DNA of 64,000 nt from Aquatica leii (lineage: Eukaryota > Arthropoda > Insecta > Coleoptera > Lampyridae): the NCBI GenBank assembly GCA_035610365.1, contig CM069432.1:126800255-126864254 (forward strand), written 5' to 3'. Within the stretch, counting starts at the first letter, position 1. Each line of letters starts with the position of its first letter. The translations under genes and the position numbers were made by a program. The notes beneath the pieces were generated by a model that saw only the letters and a list, made by a program, of their open reading frames with translations, searched no databases and was not told where the DNA came from. Of this stretch, positions 46,950 through 56,620 are shown piece by piece.

Positions 46950-47173
46950 AAAACAATTTTTACTCTGATCATATGATTTGCGTTGGAGTTCAGTTATGTC
47001 ATGTTGTGTTCTGCAACACGAACCAAAGATATTCATATCAGATATCTTAGAGAAATTTCAGTGATTTAAAAACCAAACTAGTAGAACTTGTAAACCATTT
47101 CTTAGGGTTGTTTTTTAATATTTCTTTTTCAAACAAATTTAAAAATTTCTAGAATCTAGTCTAGTCTTAATGG

Positions 47174-47243
47174 ATCGCCCAAGCCCAATTTTTTCAAAAA
47201 TATTTTAAAACATTTAATTAAAAAAAAAAGCGCGCTTGGGCGT
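47174..47243. repeat. Short foldback: TGGATCGCCCAAGC / GCTTGGGCGTTCCA
   Basis: A 14-bp inverted repeat with one mismatch encloses about 40 bp of A+T-rich DNA, ending in a run of ten A and GCGC. It could be a relic of a very small inverted-repeat element or a structured RNA. No target duplication was seen. Confidence 0.6.
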
Positions 47244-48770
47244 TCCATTCGTATTTATATACAAAATTCACTGTAAAAAATCCGAATTCAATCGGTTAAT
47301 AAATAAGCTCAAAAAATGGTGTACAAGTTTTACCTGGTGAGAAATTTTTTAAACAAATAGTTATTTTTTTCACAATTATATATGTTTAACTTTAATTGTT
47401 TTCCTTAAGTGTTACAAATTAACTATATTTACATTACATCACATTCTATTTACATCTATTACATTTCCTTTTTTTCTCCTCTCCTCTTAACTGTTTCTTC
47501 TTTCTCCATACTTCTTTCATCCACTCCGCCTTTTTTCCGTTTTCTTTATGTGATAGATACATGGTCTTATAAACGACAGCGTTATTTTGTTATACTATTA
47601 TTATGAAACGACAGAGTGAGATAAATTATATTTTTTTATAATATAAATAAAAAATTAAAATTTATACGGATTTCTTCTTGTAAATCGCTAAATTACATCA
47701 GAAGGATTTCCAAAATAGTGCCAAATTCTAAAAATCATCTTCAACTACAAAAGAACCCTGCTATAGACAAATTCACAACGCTTAGAAAAATAAATTATAT
47801 AAATTCTATTTTCGTAAATAACGTCAGGAAATTCAAAATAAAACGAAAAAAATTGAAAAATCTATTGTGATACGTGATCGAACTGTAACTCCGCCTACGA
47901 CTGTTGATATCCGCGCAAGTGATAAGTACACAAATACGATACTGTCTTCTCAGAACGCATAAAACTGATATCGTTACTGGAAAGAAATCTACCTAACATT
48001 CGTCTTTTTATTATTCAGTACAAATACATAAATATGAGATTAGTTATTTTCTTCAACGCCGCTTATTGAAATGTTTATGTTATTTGTATGAAATCTTATC
48101 AGTGGAGTAATGTTATCACTTTTAAACAACGGGCCGGACGTATGCTAGTACATAGAAAAAACATCGTTTATAGTGCATAACATAATTTCGTTTTATGTTA
48201 TCAATTTTCTTCTTAGGTTTGTTTCGATACATGAATATGATACCTATTATGCATACATTTTTTAGCTGAAATTTTACAATACGCTTGTAAAGTGTGTAAA
48301 TAATTTAATAATTGTACTCTAAAAATACTTGTCTTGCATTAATAGCTTAATTTTTGCAGTGTTATTTATTTATTCAAGTAGTTTGACTAATCTACACAAC
48401 ATGAGCTCATTTCAACATCTGTAACAATTTAGTTTAACTCTTGTCTTATGTGATAACATTATTTTCTATTTATTTTTATTTTTAGTGTCAGCAAATTACT
48501 GAGAAGAATTGTGTAGTTCTTAAAACAGTTAATTAAACATCTTAATCACACATTATTTTTGATTTCTTTTTATTAACTGCGTCAATAAAGCTGAAAATTT
48601 ATATTTTTTTAAATGTTTTATTACAACTTTTATTTTGATATTGTATAGATGCTATATTTTATCTTCTAAATTAACAACTTGTTTATCCAAAATTTAGTCT
48701 CAAATGTCTAACGTTCGATTTCTACGGAATTTCCAAATTGTTACCTGAGTAGGTAGTGTGCATATGCCAA

Positions 48771-48830
48771 TCTTTATTTCTTCGTGTTGACACTGACCTA
48801 ACGTAACAAAATGTATTATGTGCTACGTTT
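48771..48830. repeat. Dispersed repeat, copy B
   Basis: Same family and orientation as 16845-16905. Copy B continues into GTGCTACGTTTCGAG, which resembles the antisense of Penelope terminal repeats, so a Penelope origin is possible. Confidence 0.55.
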
Positions 48831-49989
48831 CGAGAATTAACTTAATTGCGAATCAAAGCTGAATACAGGCCCGATAAAATATTTTTTATAATTTTGGTTT
48901 ATGCTAATCAATTTTCTACTACTAATTTTTGTGGGTTTGGTTAAAACATTATTATCACAGGAAACAGAGGGTTACGATTGCAAAGAAAAACGTGTCGGGA
49001 TAATAACCTAAGAATGCGGCTTCCTAAAAAAATGTTAACTAAAGAAAATCACGTTTTGAAATGTAGACGATAACAAAAGATACACGGTTTAATTGATAAA
49101 TAAAAAGTATTGTCGACATGCATTGTTATCAGTTTTACAGCAGTACCATCTGTTGTATAGCGGCAAGCTTATGTAAAAAAAGTTTCATTATTTTATGTAG
49201 TAATGAAGCCACTTTAATGTATTTGATTTCTTTCCTTGTCTTAACTCTACTAAATCTCAGCTTTAAATAAATATACCATTTACCCTAAAAAAATTATTAA
49301 AAACAAAAAATGTTTATTGGTTAGGAAGCGGTAAGTACATACATCGCGTATGCATCAACACAAGCAATAAATTGGAAAATAAAAATTTTCATAAATTTCT
49401 AAATTCTAAATTAAAAATAATGCTCTCATGTTTATTTCACTGTTATAAAAAGTACGCATTTCTTCTCTGTAATTCGCCAGCACTAAAAATTAAAATAAAT
49501 TTAAAATAGCATTATCACATAAGATAGTTAAAGTTGTTATTCTAAGAAAGTAAGGACGCACATATTTTTCAAATTCATTCTCGAAGGTAACGTACAGAGC
49601 GTCTAAGTAAACAAAGTACCCGGAAAATATGTCAACTAACTTTAAAATTGGACGCGGTAAATATTTCCACAAATCACAATTGGCAAGTACTTTCCTTGGT
49701 TGCCTCGTGTTTGTTTACATATTTATCTGCAGTTTTACTGAAAAATTCGTAGTTGTTCAAATAGTCTTCATCAAGACTCTATTAAATGGCGTTATTTGCG
49801 AACAAGGTATGTGAATTTATAAACATGTGTTTCAGTATAGGCTTTGTAGCATAACCTCAACATCAATTACTAATTTATATTCCTTACTCTAAAATAGTAA
49901 AATCTGTATTTATTTTCAGTGTTAATTCTACAAACAATAACTTATTTTTGATGGAGATTTTTACAATACTTTTTTCTGTATTGTTTCAG

Positions 49990-50505
49990 TTGTTATTTAC
50001 TAACATGGAATCTAAATCAATGAAAACCATTCAATCCGAAGCCAGAAATACTATTAAACATGTTGTGGACAGAACAGTGTCAGATATCTCTGTATATATA
50101 TATTATTGTACATGCAGGTGGATCATATGGATTTGTCCGGTGACTATCACGACGACATGAATCATATTTATGGTGAAAGGAAAAACAATTCATTTCAAAT
50201 TTGCTTCCTAATGGTATTGTTTTCATGGATAATACAGCGTGCCACATTGTACAAATTAATAGACTTCCAACGCAAGCAGAACGTAAGGAAAGCATTCGAC
50301 AATGACTCGAAAATAATGGACTAACAACAACAAATGAAATGCATGAAACAGCACTAATAATGTTAGTGAAACAATTTAATTATTCGAAAACATATTATGT
50401 AGATGAACTCCTTAAAAAACATGGACATACAGTGTTACGTTTCCCATCTTACCACTGCGACTTAAATCCGATTAAGTTGAGAATACATTTTCTGAGATGA
50501 CTGCA
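49990..50505 (+). pseudogene. DDE transposase remnant (IS630/mariner-related), N-terminal and catalytic pieces
   Basis: MESKSMKTIQSEARNTIKHV at about 50004 resembles the N-terminal helix-turn-helix of an insect DDE-superfamily endonuclease. After a large internal loss, the catalytic half follows from 50101: IIVHAGGSYGFV, SGDYHDDMN in another frame, the second Asp in NGIVFMDNTACHIVQINRLP, YYVDELLKKHGHTVL and PSYHCDLNPI with the third acidic region. Frames are mixed. The reading stops about 50480-50505, where a copia element intervenes; the C-terminal piece resumes at 54106. Confidence 0.75.
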
Positions 50506-50632
50506 TAGTGTTGAAGTATTATTTTTATACAAATTGGCAACGTTGTTTTTTGCTGCTTTTTTTTGTAACCAACTGTATGTACTATGGTGTACTTCCTGTT
50601 GTATGTTTATGCTTGTATGTTCTTTGTTGAAG

Positions 50633-51510
50633 ATGGATTTCAAAGCGCACATTGAAAAATTGGAAGGTGCAAGCAATTGGGCAAAACGGAAACGTCAACT
50701 TGAATTACTGTTGATACATCATGATGTTCACGATTATATTACAGGTGAAAAAACAGCACCTGTTCGTGTCTAATCAGTGGAATCAACGAATAGTAATGAT
50801 GACGATGCATTTAACAAGAGAGTGCATCAAGCATTTAAAAAGGGTGATGCCTTGGCACAGTTAATTATTGTTGGGTCCTTGAACGAGAACAATCTAGAGT
50901 TAACGTCAACGTGCCGAACTTCAATGGATACATGGCAAAAGTTAAAGTATGTATATGAACAGAGTTTCGGTCAACGTGTGGATCGACTAATGGAGGAATT
51001 TTTAAAGTAACAAAAATCCCTGTGAAAATGTGGCTACGCATGTTGCTAAGTTGCAAAAAATTTCTTCGAATTGAATGATGAATTGGAACGTCTAGTAAAA
51101 ACTAAACTTCTGGATTTACTTTTAATGAGTCGTATTCTATCGACACTTTCAGTAGAATATTTTGAGTTTAAAAGTGTTTGAGAGTATATCCCAGTGGCAG
51201 AGAGAACAGTTAATTTATTATTAGAGGATTAGAGCGATTAAGATTAATTGAAATGAGGGTGCCCGCAAAACACGAAGAACCTGTTGCTTTGGTTGATCCA
51301 AAGGCTCAAAAGAAAGAAAAGCAAAGAAAAGAATACAAGTGCTATAAATGTCACGAGTTTGGGCATTTTATTAAGAATTGCCCTAAACGTTCAAGAGACA
51401 AGCAACAAAGAGAATTCAGTCGTGGTGATGCGTTTGTGTGCACTTATGAAATGGAAGGATGCGACAAATTTTTCCTCAAGCAAAAAGGTGAAGTCGTTGA
51501 GAGTGTTTAA
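50633..51510 (+). pseudogene. Copia gag with CCHC zinc knuckle, broken
   Basis: The start is at 50633 in GAAGATGGATTT. MDFKAHIEKLEGASNWAKRK is the usual copia gag N-terminus. An in-frame TAA at 50771-50773 interrupts it; the same frame continues with TSMDTWQKLKYVYEQSF to a stop at 51010. A frame-shifted stretch follows, and then the zinc knuckle CYKCHEFGHFIKNC at about 51340-51385 (CX2CX4HX4C). Gag would package the element RNA; this copy cannot. Confidence 0.85.
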
Positions 51511-52310
51511 AAATTTATTAAAGAGTGTATCACCAATGGAATTCCAATTAAGTGTTTAATGACTGATGGTGGTCGCGAATTTGATTATAAAGAAGTGAAA
51601 CGTGTATTGGAGGAATATGGCATTGTTTTTCGAATGACAATGCCTTATACACCTGAACAAAATGGGAGTGCCGAACGTGAGAACCGAACACTTGTTGAAA
51701 GTGCACGATCCATGTTACATGCGAAAGGTTTTTCGATAAATCTGTGGGCAGAAGCAGTTAACACAGCTACTTTTGTGTTAAACAGAACTGGGTTTACTCG
51801 AGTTGAAGGCAAGTCATCTTTTGAACACTGGATGGGAAAGGAATACGTCAGTCTACAACATTTTAAAGTGTTCGGGACAGAATGCTATGTTCATGTTCCA
51901 AAAGAACGAAGAAACAAGTGGGATAAAAAAAGGTACACCTGGTCACTTTGTAGGTTATTGCCATGAAAAAGACGGTTTCAGAGTGTGGATTCCATCACAA
52001 CAAAAGGTTGTAAGAAGTCGGGATATAATATTTAAGAAGGAAACTATTGGCACAAGTAATTTCAACAAAACAAGAAGGGCTAGTGCTGAGGGTTGCAATG
52101 ATAAAACTGATTTTGTAGTATTTGGTCGTTTAAACTTAGCTGGCGATCATCAAAGAAACTCGCATAGTTGTTTACCGACAGTGTTGATGCAGATGGTGAT
52201 GTTACAAAATCCGAACGAGGTTGGAGAAGCAAGTACCCTCGAAAGTCAAGAAAAAGAAATTCTGGTGTTTAAGAGACTAGAGAACCTCTGGCCATATTGA
52301 CAGATACAAG
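51460..52310 (+). pseudogene. Copia integrase core, broken
   Basis: KFFLKQKGEVVESV, a stop, KFIKECITNGIPIKCLMTDG and GREFDYKEVKRVLEEYGI give the catalytic core with Asp in TDGG and Glu in QNGSAERENRTLVESARSML. LWAEAVNTATFVLNRT and HWMGKEYVSLQHFKVFG follow. A frameshift near 51930 leads to GHFVGYCHEKDGFRVWIPS and RSRDIIF. The protease and the HHCC domain that should come between gag and this core are absent, so gag is fused to the middle of integrase by an internal deletion. Confidence 0.85.
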
Positions 52311-52315
52311 TGCTG

Positions 52316-54105
52316 AAAGAAGGTACCCTGTCAGAGACAGGAAACAAGAATTGTTTCCCAATTTTGAACTATATTATGCTTGTTCAAGTTACGTAGAACC
52401 TAGTAAAATTTTTGAGGCTCGGAAATGTAGCAATGCGAGTAAGTGGGAATAGGCTATAAAATCGGAGTTAAATTCGTTAAATTTTAATAACACATGGATT
52501 TTAGTAGATAGACCTCTTAATACAAATGTAGTAAAAAATCGATGGGTTTTTAAAGTTAAGGTTGATAGCGATAAAAACGTTAGATTTAAGGCTAGGTTAG
52601 TTGCTAAAGGGTTTACCCAAAAATATGGACTAGATTATAAGCAGTGTTGTAAATTATCTATATAAATTTATATAGATAAATTAATCTAGATTCATATTTT
52701 TATCTATTTATATGTATCTAGATACAATCAAAAAATATATAAATTATATGTATCTGTATATATATATAATTTTTATTTAAATTATTTAAATAAAATTTAT
52801 AAAAATCCAGTGTCCTGTAAAATTCAAGTTACAATATGTATGTTTTTCTTCAGTAATTTCCCACATTCCATAATAGTTCTTCAAATCAACTCCATCTATC
52901 GTTATTACTACCTAGGTTATTTCATCTATTATCTGTTATCTATATAAAGTTTGAATAGTTTATCTATTTACTAATACTAGATAATTTTGAAAAAATTTTT
53001 CTGTACCTATATAATTTAAAAATTATCTATTTACAACACTGATTATAAGGAGACATTTTCTCCTGTTATTAGACTTAGCACTTTAAGGTTATTGCTTGCT
53101 TTAGCTGTAAGATACAAAATGAAAGTAGATCATTTAGATGTTGAGTCTGCTTTCTTGCATGGGAGTCTGAATGAAAGTATTTATATGGAATTGCCAGAGG
53201 GATGTTACGAAGGACTTAATAAAGTATGCTTGCTTAAGAAAGCGCTTTATGGTTTAAAGCAATCATCAAGAGTGTGGTACAAGAAGGTAGGAGACTTTTT
53301 ATTAAGTATGTGTTTTCAAAAGTCTTGTTATGAGCCATGCATATTTTTTAAATGCGTTAACAATTCACATTTCATAGTAGCTATTCATGTGGATGATTTT
53401 CTTGTTATTTCAAATAATGAAAATGAAAAAGAAAAAATGAAGTGTTTGATGGCTGAGAAATTTAGAATTAAAGATCTAGGACCAATAAGAGATTTTTTAG
53501 GCATTTCAATGAATGTTTTGATTTGAAAATACAAATATGTCAGACGAAGTATATTGACCGATTGCTGGAAAAATTTGGGATGTCTGATGCTAAGGTTGCA
53601 TCGACTCCTTTAATTGAAGGACGTAAAATGGAGAAAAGTAAAATGGTTAGTGATGTTCCTTATCAAAACTTGATCGGATCGTTAATGTACCTAGCTGTGT
53701 GTACACGTCCTGACATTATGTATGCCGTCAGCTATTTAAGTCAGTTTAACACAGGTTTTAGTGATAAACATTGGATCATGGCAAAGCGGGTGTTAAGATA
53801 CCTAAAGGGTACACGTCACTTAGGACTAAGTCATACAGCTGGTTCTGAAAACATTATAAGTTACGCTGACGCTGACTGGGCAAGTGGAGAAGATAGAAAA
53901 TCTTATTCAGGATATATCTTCGAATTCAATAACTCGACCATATCCTGGGAAAGCAAAAAACAAAACGCCATTGCTTTGTCGACAACAGAGGCGGAGTATG
54001 TAGCTGTAGCAGAAGCAGGGAAGGAGGCTATATTTCTGAGAGGGCCTTTTAAATAAAATAACAACTTTTGTGTAGTGACAATCAGGGCGCTATAAAACTA
54101 GTAGA
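52316..54105 (+). pseudogene. Copia reverse transcriptase and RNase H, split by a MITE
   Basis: The RT starts around RYPVRDRKQELFPNFELYY, with a TAG inside SKWE-AIKSEL, then NRWVFKVKVDSDKNVRFKA and LVAKGFTQKYGLDYK at 52640. The MITE occupies 52642-53041. RT resumes with KVDHLDVESAFLHGSLNES, KKALYGLKQSSRVWY and the active site FIVAIHVDDFLVISN, with His in place of the usual Tyr before VDD. After a shift at about 53526 come LIGSLMYLAVCTRPDIMYAV, LRYLKGTRHLG, YADADWASGEDRKSYSGY and ALSTTEAEYVA (RNase H). The last recognisable part is DNQGAIKLV. Confidence 0.9.
52642..53041. mobile_element. hAT-type MITE, 400 bp, with 8-bp target duplication
   Basis: The termini CAGTGTTGTAAAT (52642-52654) and ATTTACAACACTG (53029-53041) are perfect 13-bp inverted repeats. 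ATTATAAG is duplicated at 52634-52641 and 53042-53049. The interior is A+T-rich, with TATCTA/TAGATA words, and has no coding potential. Terminus and duplication length fit the hAT superfamily. It lies within the RT codons of the copia element. Confidence 0.95.
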
Positions 54106-54315
54106 TTATTCAATTATTTCGTTGGGCTTTCCGTTTATTATTGAGAGCAAGTATCTGCATAACGTTAAAACATCGGACTGGGACAAAAATTGTCAACATG
54201 TGAATCATTTGGCGCAATAAATGTGGCAACGTGATGGACTGCTAGATGTTGCTGTGGAAAACCTGTCGTTTATAGTGAACACTGGATCATATGACGATGA
54301 AATTTTTCTGATGTA
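54106..54315 (+). pseudogene. C-terminal piece of the interrupted DDE transposase
   Basis: The plus strand reads KYLHNVKTSDWDKNCQHVNH, then WQRDGLLDVAVENLSFIVNT and GSYDDEIFLM before TAA at 54313-54315. W..C..HV......D......VE..II followed by acidic residues is the expected C-terminus of the protein whose catalytic part ends at 50505. The gap is filled by the copia element. Confidence 0.65.
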
Positions 54316-55714
54316 AATAAGTAATTTTTACAATTACTTTTAAAAATATGTAATTATTTTGTAATGTTGTACCGAATCTTTTAGAAAAGTAAATGTGTAA
54401 TTACAATTTATTTTGATAGTATTAAAATCATAAAGTGTTTTTCTGAAATAACGTCAAACAACAAAGTCTAAAGATTATCTACACGGATAACCTACGGATG
54501 ACTTGAATTTCCCACCAAAATACTTTTTAATTTGAGTGCACCTTTAGAATTAAAGTGACACCAGCTACGCCTCTCCAGGGATTTTGTTTATTCAGGTTAA
54601 CTGTATTTACAGGTGTTTAAATGATGTAATGTTACGTAAGTCCGTCAAAATAAATAAATAACACTGTAAAAACAAAGCTAAACATGCAAAACAACTATTT
54701 TTAGGCTACAATGATTTAATTTTTGACTTTAAACAAGCAGATTGTGAAAATTCAGCTAAAAATTATACAAAATAAGTGATTGCTCATATGTAGAAACAAA
54801 CCGGAGAAGAAAATTGATAACATTAACCGAAATTATGATTACTATAAACCTTAGCCGGCTGATAACATTATCCAGGATTCCAATAAACCGCGTGCACGGT
54901 ACATACTCTACTCTACTTGAATCAAGCTAAATAGTATTTGAAGTAAAGGAGACACTGAAAGAAGGCGAGAACCTTATAAAATTATAGACATAAAACTCGC
55001 CTCTACTGCCACTGTATTTTTTCATGAATTTTTAATAATAAAAGTTATCTGCTTGTACTCAAAACAATCAAAACTCTCTTCTTAAATGTCGTATGTGGAA
55101 GTCCTTGAATTGCTTATATAAATTAAGACTTGCTTTACGCCATCTACACACCGAGAAACGCATATTACTTCCCTAACCGCTGTAGTTGACTGCAGCGCCC
55201 CGCACTTTTTTTGAAAAACTATCAATTTATGAGAAAACGTATTTTTATTTTTCAGAAGTCAGAACTTTAATACAATTTAATACGTAGTTTTGTTTTTGAT
55301 GAATTGCATTTCGCATTGTAACGCTTCGGCTACTCTTTCTTGATCTTTTGTAATTGTTGTCTCATTTGTTATATATTAAAAAGTACATTCTGCTTTTAGT
55401 AAATATTTTCATGTTCTTATAAATATTATGTGATTGAGGTATATTGTTAGAAAATTCATCTTTCTTATATAATAAAAATAAACACTTTTTCGGTAAGAAA
55501 ATTTTCTAATATCCTTTGTACAGATAGTTTAAATATGACAACTGTCAAAAATACTCTGTCGAGGAATCATTGTTATTGGTCATTGTGTGTGCTTCTCTAT
55601 ATTGCAAATTAAACTCTTGCATTTTAACGTTAAATAAATGTTACAAAAAATAAAAACAATTTTGTTTAGGTACATTCTAAAACCGTGAATAAAATACGTA
55701 TCGCAAATTATCAA
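54316..55714. other. Anonymous A+T-rich sequence
   Basis: No gene supported. A few G+C-richer words (for example CAGCGCCCCGCAC near 55192) suggest repeat relics, but no boundary was found. Confidence 0.4.
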
Positions 55715-56015
55715 GTATGGTAATGTGCCAGTTCTGAAAAGTGTCTGGAAACTGCCGTCTGCCACTTCGGTAGATTCAAGCACATTAACTGTCCTGAAAA
55801 CTGCCTTTGCAGTAGTGTCCCAATATCAACCACTGTCCTCAAACCTGCCCAACTTATTTGTCCTCATATCTGCCAATATTGGAAATATAAAAAATATAAT
55901 CGTTTAAATTAAAAAAAACTCGCATACATTGATTTCACGGGACGTTTAGTATCGATTACATTAAAAAAAAAATATTGGTCTTGAACCTGCCGTGTGACAT
56001 ATATATATATTTATG
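55715..56015 (-). repeat. GGCAG-type degenerate repeat, copy 2 (inverse to copy 1)
   Basis: Complement words CTGCC recur about every 25-50 bp together with GTCCT, GTGTCTGGAAACTGCC and AACCTGCC. The minus-strand block starts at an (AT)n tract with TGTCACACGGCAGGTTCAAG, parallel to the TGTCAAGTGGCATATTCCAG start of the 21123 block. Open frames at 55580-55907 derive from it. Confidence 0.65.
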
Positions 56016-56039
56016 TATATGAATTAATTTATGTGTAAT

Positions 56040-56620
56040 AATATACGGACCGTTCGGTAGTTCAAACGACCCTTCGTAGGTCAAGTTTACTGAAGTTTAC
56101 GCTTGTACGGGAGTTAAACGTAATCGCGCGAACGAGGAAGTTTAATTGGTTTTCCGCAAGGAAAAAAAGTAATTAATTATATATTTGATTGTGTAATTAA
56201 AACACACGTATTTAAACATAAGGCAAGGACCGGAAACGCCGCTTAACAAGGTAAGTAAAACTAATTATAAAATTAATAATAAGAGGTTAGGTGCTTCATC
56301 TTTAGCACGAACACTTATCGCTCAAGAAATAACAATTCCAGGAAGTACTGGTGCGGTAGAAAAAAATTGGATCGTCACTGACCTTAGTTATCAGCATAAA
56401 GGGTTGAGTCGTTGTAATCAGGGATCTTACATAACTTTAAAAGTGAGAGGATCGACAGCCCTGAACTTCAACGCATTCCATCACGACCAGAATAAGTATT
56501 GGACACAATTGGACACAATTGGACACAGCTGTAATAGGTCAAGATACTTTATCTCAATAATGATAGGATGATACTAACCCAGGTGTTATGGCTGGAAACT
56601 GGCCGAACTAAATAAGTTTT
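56040..56620. other. G+C-richer tract, unrecognised
   Basis: Contains TACGGACCGTTCGGTAG, AATCGCGCGAACGAGG and GACCGGAAACGCCGCTTAACAAG followed by GTAAGTAA, a good splice donor sequence. This could be a host non-coding exon or a retroelement leader; no protein motif is seen on either strand. (ATTGGACACA)x3 lies within it. Confidence 0.3.
56498..56527. repeat. (ATTGGACACA)x3
   Basis: Three exact 10-bp tandem copies. Confidence 0.95.

Larger units (their letters stand above)
46950..49989. other. Anonymous A+T-rich sequence
   Basis: No gene is supported apart from the short repeats listed separately. The frame at 49629-49814 (MSTNFKIGRGKYFHKSQL, then a hydrophobic stretch) and its neighbours show no domain. 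They could be first exons, but I see no supporting structure. Confidence 0.4.
50506..54105 (+). mobile_element. Truncated Ty1/copia retrotransposon inserted in a DDE transposase
   Basis: Gag, zinc knuckle, integrase, reverse transcriptase and RNase H follow in copia order on the plus strand. The protease and the N-terminal integrase are deleted, and the RNase H region ends abruptly in DNQGAIKLV near 54100. No pair of long terminal repeats is visible: TGTTGAAG occurs at about 50510 and 50624, which may mark what is left of a 5' LTR. The host transposase resumes directly after the truncated 3' end. A 400-bp MITE interrupts the RT. Confidence 0.88.

Noticed and set aside
49629..49814. 61-codon frame as a real small membrane protein
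   Set aside because: It has a hydrophobic stretch but no conservation evidence, and an overlapping antisense frame of similar length exists.
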